64,000 bases of DNA, taken from Collinsella sp. AM34-10 (lineage in GTDB: Bacteria; Actinomycetota; Coriobacteriia; Coriobacteriales; Coriobacteriaceae). Positions 17,966 to 25,114 of the stretch are shown one piece after another. The stretch's first letter is position 1, and every line of letters begins with the position of its first letter. The notes under the pieces were generated by a model. The model saw nothing but the letters and a program-made list of their open reading frames with translations. It ran no database searches and had not been told where the DNA came from. The DNA is taken from NCBI RefSeq assembly GCF_003469185.1, contig NZ_QSIL01000003.1:169591-233590 (forward strand). Direction: 5' to 3'. The position numbers were made by a program, and so were the translations under genes.

Positions 17966-17969
17966 TTCG
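17956..17969 (+). promoter_or_regulatory. LexA/DinR-type SOS box CGAAC-GGTA-GTTCG
   Basis: A perfect CGAAC-N4-GTTCG palindrome, the form recognised by LexA in Bacillus and many Actinobacteria. It is about 50 bp upstream of rarA, and a -10-like TATACT sits at 17981-17986. It overlaps the stop codon region of the dNTPase gene. Binding is inferred from the consensus match. Confidence 0.6.
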
Positions 17970-18019
17970 TATTTATTCGCTATACTGTTGACGAACAAAG
18001 CTTTTGATTGATGCATGGG

Positions 18020-19375
18020 ATGGCTATGGACGACCTTTTTTCTACCTCGACACGCGAGCGTTCCTTTAAAAACGCGCCGCTCGCGGTGCGCATGCGCCCC
18101 AATTCGCTCGACGAGTATGTGGGCCAGCAAAAGGCCGTCGGTAAAGGCTCGTGGTTGCGTGCGGCCATCGAGCATGATGTGCTATCGAGCGTGATTCTGT
18201 ATGGGCCTGCTGGTACGGGTAAGACGACGCTGGCGCATATCATCGCCAACCATACCAAGAGCGAGTTTGTCGAGGTCAGTGCCGTGACGGGTACCGTGAA
18301 GGACCTGCGTCGCGTGATCGACGAGGCAAAGACGCGCCTGAATACGTATGACCGCCGTACCATCTTGTTCATCGACGAGATTCACCGTTTTTCGAAGTCT
18401 CAGCAGGATGCGCTTTTGCATGCGGTTGAAAACCGTACTGTCATTATGATTGGCGCCACGACCGAGAACCCGTACTTCGAGGTCAACTCCGCACTGTTGT
18501 CGCGTGGGCGCGTGGTAGAGCTTGAGCACCTGAAGGACGAGGATGTCGCCACGCTCATTAAGCGTGCGCTCGGGGCGCCGCAGGGTTTAAACGGTAAGTT
18601 CTCGGCCGATGAGGATGCAGTCAAGACCATTTGCACGCTTGCCGCGGGTGATGCGCGCTCGGCGCTCACGACGCTCGAGCTTGCGAGCGAGATTGCCGTT
18701 ACGCGTCCCGATACCGAGGGGACGCCAGCGCCGGCGGCGGGGGAGCGCTATCCCATCACTGTTGACGATGTGAAAATCGCCAATCCACGTCGTGGGTTTT
18801 CGTATGACAAAAACGGTGACATTCACTACGACATTATCAGTGCGTTTATTAAATCTATGCGCGGCAGCGACCCCGATGCCACGATCTATTGGCTTGCGCG
18901 CATGATCGATGCGGGGGAGGATCCCAAGTTTATCGCTCGCCGCATTATGATTCAGGCTTCCGAGGATGTTGGCAACGCCGACCCGCAGGCGCTTTTGGTG
19001 GCACATGCCGCATTTAAATCTGCCGAGGTCATTGGCTATCCCGAGTGTCGCATCAACCTGGCTCAGGCTGCGCTCTATGTGTGCCTGGCGCCTAAGTCCA
19101 ACGCGTGTGAGGCCTCGATCGATGCGGCGCTGGCCGATATCCACAGCAGTGGTCTTCGCGAGGTGCCCAGCTACCTGCGCGATCGTCACCGTCCCGGCAG
19201 CGACGAGTACGGTGTATACAAGTACCCGCACGATTATCCCGAAGGCTGGGTCGATCAGCGCTATTTGCCCGAGGGGTTGGAGCGCGGCGCGTTCTGGCAG
19301 CCTGCCGGCCGCGGTTGGGAAGAGTGGCGTGTGGAGCAAAGCGAGCGCGACCGTAGCGGCAACGCTCCCAAGTAG
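18020..19375 (+). CDS. rarA: Replication-associated recombination protein A (RarA/MgsA AAA+ ATPase)
   Basis: A clamp-loader-like ATPase that acts at stalled replication forks. About 451 residues. Walker A GPAGTGKTTLAH, Walker B ILFIDEIHRFSKSQQDALL, sensor region IGATTENPYFEVNSALLSR, and the C-terminal tetramerisation domain with GSDPDATIYWLARMIDAGEDPKFIARR. Several in-frame starts lie between 18008 and 18026; none has a strong ribosome site, and 18020 is a compromise. The SOS box just upstream suggests damage-induced expression. Confidence 0.92.
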   Translation: MAMDDLFSTSTRERSFKNAPLAVRMRPNSLDEYVGQQKAVGKGSWLRAAIEHDVLSSVILYGPAGTGKTTLAHIIANHTKSEFVEVSAVTGTVKDLRRVIDEAKTRLNTYDRRTILFIDEIHRFSKSQQDALLHAVENRTVIMIGATTENPYFEVNSALLSRGRVVELEHLKDEDVATLIKRALGAPQGLNGKFSADEDAVKTICTLAAGDARSALTTLELASEIAVTRPDTEGTPAPAAGERYPITVDDVKIANPRRGFSYDKNGDIHYDIISAFIKSMRGSDPDATIYWLARMIDAGEDPKFIARRIMIQASEDVGNADPQALLVAHAAFKSAEVIGYPECRINLAQAALYVCLAPKSNACEASIDAALADIHSSGLREVPSYLRDRHRPGSDEYGVYKYPHDYPEGWVDQRYLPEGLERGAFWQPAGRGWEEWRVEQSERDRSGNAPK

Positions 19376-19470
19376 GCCATTGGCGCCTCGCGCATTCCCT
19401 TTGGGTATCTTTGCCCTTCTTTGGGGTACCATGAAAAACGTCTGTATTTCGATTCCTTCGGGAGGCTTGT

Positions 19471-20061
19471 ATGAGTCCCATTCAAATCGCCCTGCTGGTG
19501 CTCGCCGTTGCCGGCGTGTGGGCTGTTGTCGAGCTCGCGCTCACGCTGCGCAAGACCCGCACCGTCGTCGACTCGCTCGACAAGACGGTGAGCGACCTCA
19601 ATAATACGCTCGCCGAGGCACAGCCCGTGGTGGCAAAGCTCGATGGTGCCGTTGATGAGCTTACACCGGCACTTGCCCAGGTGGAGCCGCTCCTCAAATC
19701 GAGCAAGACTGCCGTTGACGCCCTGACGTCCAACCTTGTTGAGGTTGAGGCGGTCGTTCGCGACATTTCTCAGGTCACGGGCAGTGTGGCCGAGGCCAGC
19801 AATGCCGTGTCGAGCGTGACCGACTCTGCGGCCGGTGCCGTGCAGAAACTATTTAACAAGGTGAAGGCTCCTGCAGCCGACGCCGATCGCAAGCTCGCCA
19901 CTGCCGCCGAGGCCGAACAGCCTACCGAGCACGTTCTGATTGGTGAGGCTGAGGACGAGGCCGCCGATGGTGCAGATACGGCTCAGAAGCCCGCAGCCAA
20001 GCCTGCTCAGTATTACACCTATACGCCCGCCGAGACCTCCGAGGAGTCCTGCGATGAGTAG
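19471..20061 (+). CDS. DUF948-like membrane-anchored coiled-coil protein
   Basis: One N-terminal membrane helix (IQIALLVLAVAGVWAVVELAL) followed by a long heptad-rich region (about 30-130) and an acidic, Ala/Glu-rich tail, 196 residues in all. This is the build of DUF948 general-stress-type proteins. It overlaps the next gene (anti-sigma-like) by 8 bases and so belongs to the operon with the SigB-type sigma factor. GGGAGG precedes the ATG. Function unknown; a stress or envelope role is inferred from the operon. Confidence 0.7.
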   Translation: MSPIQIALLVLAVAGVWAVVELALTLRKTRTVVDSLDKTVSDLNNTLAEAQPVVAKLDGAVDELTPALAQVEPLLKSSKTAVDALTSNLVEVEAVVRDISQVTGSVAEASNAVSSVTDSAAGAVQKLFNKVKAPAADADRKLATAAEAEQPTEHVLIGEAEDEAADGADTAQKPAAKPAQYYTYTPAETSEESCDE

Positions 20062-20431
20062 CGAAACAACCTGCCCCATTACGCTGAGCGTTGCCGGTGA
20101 TCCGCGTTTCGCGCGCTTGGTGCGCATGACGGCCGCCAACGTCGGCGCCCTGTGCTCTATGTCCGTCGATCGCATCGAGGATATTCGCATGGCTGCCGAG
20201 GAGGCCTTCATCTTTGGGTGCACCGCGGTCGACTGCGACGATATCTCGATCACATTCGATGTCGACGAATCTCATGTGGGAATGACCTTTACCTTTGGCG
20301 ATCAGGCGACTGTCGATGAGGATGACCAGGCTGCCGTGTATGCCGAACTCATTCTTGCAAGCGTGTGCGATTCCTACGAAAAGACCGCGGCGCCCCTGAC
20401 GCTTTCCCTCGACCTCAAGGCGGATATCTAA
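20054..20431 (+). CDS. RsbW-like anti-sigma regulatory protein lacking the ATP motifs
   Basis: A 125-residue protein directly before a SigB-type sigma gene. Its fold pattern follows the GHKL/RsbW family: an N-terminal strand-helix pair and the helix DRIEDIRMAAEEAFIFGC where RsbW carries its N-box. The N-box Asn of the ExxxNxxxH pattern is missing (EEAFIFG), and no DxGxG box follows, so ATP binding and kinase activity are doubtful. By position and fold it probably binds the sigma factor. GAGGAG lies upstream of the ATG. Confidence 0.6.
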   Translation: MSSETTCPITLSVAGDPRFARLVRMTAANVGALCSMSVDRIEDIRMAAEEAFIFGCTAVDCDDISITFDVDESHVGMTFTFGDQATVDEDDQAAVYAELILASVCDSYEKTAAPLTLSLDLKADI

Positions 20432-20432
20432 T

Positions 20433-21224
20433 ATGACCGAACGTTCCCGGAGCGGTAAGACCGCTTGGGACAAGGAGAAAACCCGCGAGCTGTTTCGTCG
20501 CTACAAGGAGACCGGTGATCCGGATGCCCGCGAGCAACTCGTCATGTCCCACATGAACCTGGTAAGGTTTCTTGCCAACAAGTTTAAGAACCGCGGTGAG
20601 CCGCTCGATGACCTTTTGCAGGTCGGCTATCTGGGCTTGCTCAAGGCTATCGACCGTTTTGACCCTGAGCGCGGGCTCGAGTTCACCACGTTCGCGACAC
20701 CTACTATTCTGGGAGAGATTAAGCGCCACTTCCGCGACAAGGGCTGGAGCGTGCGCGTGCCGCGTCGTCTGCAGGAGCTCTCGGCCAAGGTCAACCAGGC
20801 CACCGACAAGCTCACCAACGAGCTACAGCGTTCTCCTAAGGTTGAGGAAATCGCCGAATACCTGGACGTGACCGTTGACGAGGTGCTCGAAGCCATGGAA
20901 TCGTCCTCGGCCTACACCTCGGTACCCATCGAGGCCCCCGGTGCGTCCGATTCCGACGATGCGCCTTCGATTCTCGACCGCTATGCTGACGACGACAACG
21001 AGCTCGACTTTACCGATGACCGTCTGGTGATTGAGGAGGCCATTCGCGATTTCTCGCCGCGCGAGCGCGAGGTGATCGAGCTGCGCTTTGTGAAGGGCAT
21101 GACCCAGATCGAGATCGCCAAGAAGCTGGGCATCTCCCAGGTGCAGGTCTCGCGCCTGCTGCGCCGTACGCTTAAGAAGATTCAGGACAAGATTGACCCC
21201 GACGGAGTAATGGTTCGTTCATGA
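20433..21224 (+). CDS. SigB/SigF/SigG-type RNA polymerase sigma factor
   Basis: A group 3 sigma-70 factor of 263 residues that directs RNA polymerase to stress-type promoters. Region 2 runs LVMSHMNLVRFLANKFKNRG to LEFTTFATPTILGEIKRHFRD; region 3 SVRVPRRLQELSAKVNQATDKL; region 4 has RDFSPREREVIELRFVKGMTQIEIAKKLGISQVQVSRLLR. It follows the anti-sigma-like gene by one base and overlaps the transporter by 4. No RsbV-type antagonist gene is in the window. Confidence 0.92.
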   Translation: MTERSRSGKTAWDKEKTRELFRRYKETGDPDAREQLVMSHMNLVRFLANKFKNRGEPLDDLLQVGYLGLLKAIDRFDPERGLEFTTFATPTILGEIKRHFRDKGWSVRVPRRLQELSAKVNQATDKLTNELQRSPKVEEIAEYLDVTVDEVLEAMESSSAYTSVPIEAPGASDSDDAPSILDRYADDDNELDFTDDRLVIEEAIRDFSPREREVIELRFVKGMTQIEIAKKLGISQVQVSRLLRRTLKKIQDKIDPDGVMVRS

Positions 21225-22633
21225 GTGAGCACCCTCAACAAACCGATCGCGCGCTGCGTGACACCCGCATTCTGACGCTGCGCATTTGGGCCGTCGTCGG
21301 CTGCATCGTGATCGCTGCCGTCATCTTTAACCTCATGGGGATTCTGGCGCCGGTTATTGAGTTTCTGGCCGTCGGCTCCATTATTGCCTTTGTAATGTCG
21401 CCGATTACCAACTGGCTTGAGCATCATGGGGTGGGCCGCGGCATCGGCTCGCTCATCGCGCTCATTGTAGTCGTAGCCGTGCTCGTCGGTGTCGTCTGTA
21501 TCCTGTCGCCGATTCTCTTTGGCCAGATCATGGAAGTCCTGAGCCGCCTGCCTGAGCAGCTACGTGTTGCGGGCAGCGACCTTAATGAGATGATCTCGCG
21601 CGCCAAGACGCTCAACAACACGCCGGTCAAGGAGTACCTGGACGATAACCTTTCTTCGCTCGTTACGGTGGCGTCCAAATATGTCTCACAGATTGCCGCC
21701 GAGCTCGGCCGCGGCGTGTTCCCGCTTATCACCAACACGGCCTCACAGCTGTTCGTGATCTTTTTGGGTCTGGTGCTTGCCTATTGGCTTGCCTGCGATT
21801 ATCCCCGTATGCACCACGAGGTCTGCACCATCATCGGTCAGGAAAAGGAAACCTCGTACCGCTTTATGGTCGCGATTCTTTCGCGCTCAGTCGGCGGTTA
21901 CATGCGTGGCATGGTTGTGACGTCCATCTGCGGTGGCATCCTTGCCTTTATCGGCTTTACGATCATCGGGCATCCGTATGCGGCGCTCATGGCCATCTTT
22001 ACCGGCATCATGCACTTGGTCCCGGTTGTCGGTCCCTGGGTGAGCGCGGCGATTGCCACGGTGCTCGGGTTTATGTTTAGCCCGATGCTGGCGTTGTGGA
22101 CCTTGGTTGTGACCATGGTGGCACAAAATGTCACCGATAACGTCATTTCGCCTAAGGTCATGCAGAGCTCGGTGCAGGTGCATCCTATCATGAGCCTCAC
22201 GGCCCTGGTTATTGGCTCGGCGCTTATGGGCCCCATCGGCATGGTTATCGCCATCCCGCTGTGCGCGGCCCTCAAGGGTATCTTCGTGTACTACTTCGAA
22301 AACGAGACCGGCCGCCAGCTCGTGGCCTACGAAGGTGCCGTGTTTAAGGGTACGCCGTATCGCGATGCCGAGGGTAACCCGGTTGCCGCCTATGACGCGC
22401 TTGGCGATGACACGTTCATCTATGAGTCCGAGCTCATCGGCAATGAGACCGCGCCCGAGGCCAAGGCCATGCCCAAGCCCGAGTTCGATAATTCATGGAT
22501 CAAGCTCTCGGGTCTTCAGCCCGACGCGACGGGCTTTTTCAAGAACCCCTTCGCCAAGGATGACGATTCTAATACGGACGACGACACCAAAACCGGCATA
22601 GACGGCTCCATGGATGATTCGGATTCTAAATAG
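21221..22633 (+). CDS. AI-2E (YdiK/PerM) family transporter
   Basis: A 470-residue membrane protein with about seven or eight hydrophobic segments and the family core YMRGMVVTSICGGILAFIGF, then HLVPVVGPWVSAAIATVLGF, and NVTDNVISPKVMQSSVQVHP. Family members export varied small compounds or ions; the AI-2 role is established only for a few. A hydrophilic acidic tail of about 110 residues follows. The ATGA overlap with the sigma gene ties it to that operon. Confidence 0.88.
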   Translation: MSEHPQQTDRALRDTRILTLRIWAVVGCIVIAAVIFNLMGILAPVIEFLAVGSIIAFVMSPITNWLEHHGVGRGIGSLIALIVVVAVLVGVVCILSPILFGQIMEVLSRLPEQLRVAGSDLNEMISRAKTLNNTPVKEYLDDNLSSLVTVASKYVSQIAAELGRGVFPLITNTASQLFVIFLGLVLAYWLACDYPRMHHEVCTIIGQEKETSYRFMVAILSRSVGGYMRGMVVTSICGGILAFIGFTIIGHPYAALMAIFTGIMHLVPVVGPWVSAAIATVLGFMFSPMLALWTLVVTMVAQNVTDNVISPKVMQSSVQVHPIMSLTALVIGSALMGPIGMVIAIPLCAALKGIFVYYFENETGRQLVAYEGAVFKGTPYRDAEGNPVAAYDALGDDTFIYESELIGNETAPEAKAMPKPEFDNSWIKLSGLQPDATGFFKNPFAKDDDSNTDDDTKTGIDGSMDDSDSK

Positions 22634-22638
22634 GTCTT

Positions 22639-22878
22639 TTAACGTTTCTTGATGTTGTAAAAGACAAGAAACACGAGCAAAGCGATTGATAAGGGGCCGG
22701 CTACATAGAAATAGAGAACGTCAATTGCGCGTAGAGGGCAATAGGCCTTATCGCCGGACATTACTGCATATAATACGTAGCCAAATGCTGGTTGGTTTGA
22801 ATACCAGTGGGAGAAGGCCAAGAGCGCTAAAAGTGCTACAACCAGAAGTGCATTCAGGATAAATCGTTTGGTATTCAT
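22639..22878 (-). CDS. Small membrane protein of unknown function
   Basis: 79 residues with two clear hydrophobic helices (NALLVVALLALLAFSHW and VAGPLSIALLVFLVFYNI) and a short central segment AVMSGDKAYCPLRAIDVLY. GGAAGGAGC, ending 6 bases before the ATG, is a strong ribosome site, so I take it as a real gene. Base content is lower than the operon it converges on. Its promoter region abuts the left end of the plasmid-derived insertion. I do not recognise a family. Confidence 0.6.
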   Translation of the reverse strand: MNTKRFILNALLVVALLALLAFSHWYSNQPAFGYVLYAVMSGDKAYCPLRAIDVLYFYVAGPLSIALLVFLVFYNIKKR

Positions 22879-22984
22879 CGGCCGCTCCTTCCGGATGATT
22901 CTTATATAGTATTTTTTTTAAAAAGCGATATACTAGATATAACGAAACAACGAACTGAATAAAGAATACAAAAAAAGAGCCACG

Positions 22985-23204
22985 ACCAGTTAAAGCCTGA
23001 GAAACTTTAACTGCGAGCCTTAATTGATTACCACCAATCAATTAAAGAAGTCGAGACCCAAAATTTGGTAAAGTATTTAATTACTTTATTAATCAGATAC
23101 TTAAATATCTGTAAACCCATTATATCGGGTTTTTGAGGGGATTTCAAGTCTTTAAGAAGATACCAGGCAATCAATTAAGAAAAACTTAGTTGATTGCCTT
23201 TTTT
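22985..23204 (+). ncRNA. RepE/RepR leader with attenuator; antisense copy-control RNA region
   Basis: Upstream of the rep fragment lie CAGTTAAA/TTTAACTG (about 22987-23012), TTAATTGATT/AATCAATTAA (23020-23029 with 23036-23045), and an intrinsic terminator (23166-23179 with 23185-23198, then six T). In pIP501/pAMbeta1 plasmids an antisense RNA from this region drives premature termination of rep mRNA at such an attenuator. Boundaries of the antisense RNA cannot be set from sequence alone. Confidence 0.6.
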
Positions 23205-23269
23205 GTTGTGATTCAACTTTGATCGTAGCTTCTAACTAATTAATTTTCGTAAGAAAGGAGAACAGCTGA

Positions 23270-23662
23270 ATGAATATCCCTTTTGTTGTAGAAACTGTGC
23301 TTCATGACGGCTTGTTAAAGTACAAATTTAAAAATAGTAAAATTCGCTCAATCACTACCAAGCCAGGTAAAAGTAAAGGGGCTATTTTTGCGTATCGCTC
23401 AAAAAAAAGCATGATTGGCGGACGTGGCGTTGTTCTGACTTCCGAAGAAGCGATTCACGAAAATCAAGATACATTTACGCATTGGACACCAAACGTTTAT
23501 CGTTATGGTACGTATGCAGACGAAAACCGTTCATACACTAAAGGACATTCTGAAAACAATTTAAGACAAATCAATACCTTCTTTATTGATTTTGATATTC
23601 ACACGGAAAAAGAAACTATTTCAGCAAGCGATATTTTAACAACAGCTATTGATTTATCTTAA
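23270..23662 (+). pseudogene. repE: Truncated plasmid replication initiator RepE/RepR (N-terminal fragment)
   Basis: 130 codons matching the start of the pAMbeta1/pIP501/pSM19035 replication protein (MNIPFVVETVLHDGLLKYKF onward to FFIDFDIHTEKETISASDIL). The full protein is near 500 residues, so three quarters are missing. The frame ends at IDLS where the erm(B) promoter begins. AAAGGAGA precedes the ATG. The fragment lacks most of the initiator, so replication function is not expected. Confidence 0.9.
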
Positions 23663-23677
23663 AATTTTGTGTATAAT
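23649..23677 (+). promoter_or_regulatory. erm(B) promoter
   Basis: TTGATT (23649-23654), 17-bp spacer, TATAAT (23672-23677). The -35 box is formed by the last codons of the truncated rep gene, so the promoter spans the old fusion point. Confidence 0.8.
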
Positions 23678-23734
23678 AGGAATTGAAGTTAAATTAGATG
23701 CTAAAAATTTGTAATTAAGAAGGAGGGATTCGTC

Positions 23735-23818
23735 ATGTTGGTATTCCAAATGCATAATGTAGATAAAACATCTACTGTTTTGAAACAGACTAAAAACAGT
23801 GATTACGCAGATAAATAA
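23735..23818 (+). CDS. ermBL: erm(B) leader peptide ErmBL (27 residues)
   Basis: Encodes MLVFQMHNVDKTSTVLKQTK and then NSDYADK, preceded by AAGGAGGG. In the known mechanism, erythromycin-bound ribosomes stall at Asp10 of this peptide and the mRNA refolds to free the erm(B) start. Position 7 is His (CAT) here, whereas the form I know has Arg (CGT). The rest agrees. Too short for routine gene callers. Confidence 0.88.
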   Translation: MLVFQMHNVDKTSTVLKQTKNSDYADK

Positions 23819-23919
23819 ATACGTTAGATTAATTCCTACCAGTGACTAATCTTATGACTTTTTAAACAGATAACTAAAATTACAAACAAATCGTTTAACT
23901 TCTGTATTTATTTACTGAT

Positions 23920-23942
23920 GTAATCACTTCAGGAGTGATTAC
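23920..23942 (+). promoter_or_regulatory. Hairpin enclosing the erm(B) ribosome-binding site
   Basis: GTAATCACT (23920-23928) pairs perfectly with AGTGATTAC (23934-23942), partly burying AGGAG just before the ATG at 23943. It is consistent with translational attenuation released by stalling on the leader peptide. Confidence 0.75.
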
Positions 23943-24680
23943 ATGAACAAAAATATAAAATATTCTCAAAACTTTTTAACGAGTGAAAAAGTACTCAACC
24001 AAATAATAAAACAATTGAATTTAAAAGAAACCGATACCGTTTACGAAATTGGAACAGGTAAAGGGCATTTAACGACGAAACTGGCTAAAATAAGTAAACA
24101 GGTAACGTCTATTGAATTAGACAGTCATCTATTCAACTTATCGTCAGAAAAATTAAAACTGAATACTCGTGTCACTTTAATTCACCAAGATATTCTACAG
24201 TTTCAATTCCCTAACAAACAGAGGTATAAAATTGTTGGGAATATTCCTTACAATTTAAGCACACAAATTATTAAAAAAGTGGTTTTTGAAAGCCGTGCGT
24301 CTGACATCTATCTGATTGTTGAAGAAGGATTCTACAAGCGTACCTTGGATATTCACCGAACACTAGGGTTGCTCTTGCACACTCAAGTCTCGATTCAGCA
24401 ATTGCTTAAGCTGCCAGCGGAATGCTTTCATCCTAAACCAAAAGTAAACAGTGTCTTAATAAAACTTACCCGCCATACCACAGATGTTCCAGATAAATAT
24501 TGGAAGCTATATACGTACTTTGTTTCAAAATGGGTCAATCGAGAATATCGTCAACTGTTTACTAAAAATCAGTTTCATCAAGCAATGAAACACGCCAAAG
24601 TAAACAATTTAAGTACCGTTACTTATGAGCAAGTATTGTCTATTTTTAATAGTTATCTATTATTTAACGGGAGGAAATAA
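23943..24680 (+). CDS. erm(B): 23S rRNA (adenine-N6)-methyltransferase Erm(B)
   Basis: Dimethylates A2058 of 23S rRNA, giving the MLS-B resistance phenotype (macrolide, lincosamide, streptogramin B). It is the full-length 245-residue form. SAM-binding motif [15 protein letters not shown] lies near residue 36, acidic motif IELDSHL near 59, and the catalytic NIPYNLST near residue 101. Base content is far below the host average. It follows the leader peptide and hairpin, so drug-inducible control is expected, subject to the leader variant noted. Confidence 0.97.
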   Translation: MNKNIKYSQNFLTSEKVLNQIIKQLNLKETDTVYEIGTGKGHLTTKLAKISKQVTSIELDSHLFNLSSEKLKLNTRVTLIHQDILQFQFPNKQRYKIVGNIPYNLSTQIIKKVVFESRASDIYLIVEEGFYKRTLDIHRTLGLLLHTQVSIQQLLKLPAECFHPKPKVNSVLIKLTRHTTDVPDKYWKLYTYFVSKWVNREYRQLFTKNQFHQAMKHAKVNNLSTVTYEQVLSIFNSYLLFNGRK

Positions 24681-24684
24681 TTCT

Positions 24685-24816
24685 ATGAGTCGCTTTTGTA
24701 AATTTGGAAAGTTACACGTTACTAAAGGGAATGGAGATAAATTATTAGGTATACTACTGACAGCTTCCAAGGAGCTAAAGAGGTCCCTAGCGCCTACGGG
24801 GAATTTGTATCGATAA
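24685..24816 (+). CDS. Short ORF downstream of erm(B)
   Basis: 43 codons beginning MSRFCKFGKLHVTKGNGDKL, four bases after the erm(B) stop, with GGGAGG upstream. The same short ORF is commonly seen after erm(B) in Gram-positive plasmids and transposons. No domain is recognisable; its end lies within the inverted repeat at 24782-24848. It is probably a fragment rather than a functional gene. Confidence 0.5.
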   Translation: MSRFCKFGKLHVTKGNGDKLLGILLTASKELKRSLAPTGNLYR

Positions 24817-24848
24817 GGGGTACAAATTCCCACTAAGCGCTCGGGACC
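24782..24848. repeat. Long interrupted inverted repeat after erm(B)
   Basis: Three matched blocks on each side: GGTCCC / GGGACC, AGCGC / GCGCT, and GGGAATTTGTA (24799-24809) / TACAAATTCCC (24821-24831). It lies where the erm(B) cassette joins the topoisomerase fragment. It may act as the erm(B) 3' hairpin or mark an old recombination point. Confidence 0.6.
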
Positions 24849-24987
24849 CCTTGTAGGAAAATGTCCTAAGTGTGGCAACAATATTGTATTAAAAAAATCG
24901 TTTTATGGTTGTTCAAATTATCCTGAATGTAAGTTTACTTTAGCTGAACATTTTAGAAAGAAACATTTTTTTCAAAGGATTGCTTAG
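24841..24987 (+). pseudogene. 3' zinc-ribbon fragment of a plasmid type IA topoisomerase
   Basis: An open frame without a start that encodes GKCPKCGNNIVLKKSF then YGCSNYPECKFTLAEHFRKK, a four-cysteine ribbon typical of the C-terminus of type IA topoisomerases, then HFFQRIA and a stop. In erm(B) plasmids I recall the frame running on past FRKK. The divergence after FRKK therefore marks the right edge of the imported DNA near 24960-24987. Confidence 0.7.
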
Positions 24988-25012
24988 TCCTAAATAACAT
25001 GCACTTTCGCTG

Positions 25013-25042
25013 GAGGGTCGCTGTTTGGCGGCCCTCTTTTTT
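25013..25042 (+). terminator. Intrinsic terminator upstream of alaS
   Basis: GAGGGTCGC (25013-25021) pairs with GCGGCCCTC (25028-25036) through one G-T pair, followed by six T. It returns to host-like GC content, so it probably belonged to the host before the erm(B) DNA arrived. Confidence 0.8.
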
Positions 25043-25068
25043 GCGCTAGGGCGGTGGGATGGTAATAT
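25041..25068 (+). promoter_or_regulatory. Probable alaS promoter
   Basis: TTGCGC (25041-25046), 16-bp spacer, TAATAT (25063-25068). The same -35 and -10 hexamers, with a 17-bp spacer, occur before the tRNA-Glu genes. The -35 overlaps the T-run of the preceding terminator. Confidence 0.55.
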
Positions 25069-25114
25069 CGTTACGTTTGAACTGTTTCGATGTGAAACCG
25101 AGGAGATTCCCTCT

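Larger units (their letters stand above)
22921..24987. mobile_element. Plasmid-derived erm(B) fragment (pAMbeta1/pIP501-type) inserted in the chromosome
   Basis: An AT-rich block between the small membrane gene and the alaS leader. In order: the rep leader with its attenuator, a 5' fragment of the RepE/RepR gene, the erm(B) promoter, leader peptide and gene, a short ORF with a long inverted repeat, and a 3' zinc-ribbon fragment of a plasmid topoisomerase. This order is known from erm(B) regions of Gram-positive cocci. No transposase, integrase or recombinase is present and I cannot identify flanking inverted repeats. Ends are approximate. Confidence 0.85.

Noticed and set aside
22921..24987. 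Complete transposon such as Tn917 or a Tn916-like element
   Set aside because: No transposase, resolvase, integrase or excisionase coding sequence and no recognisable terminal repeats are present.
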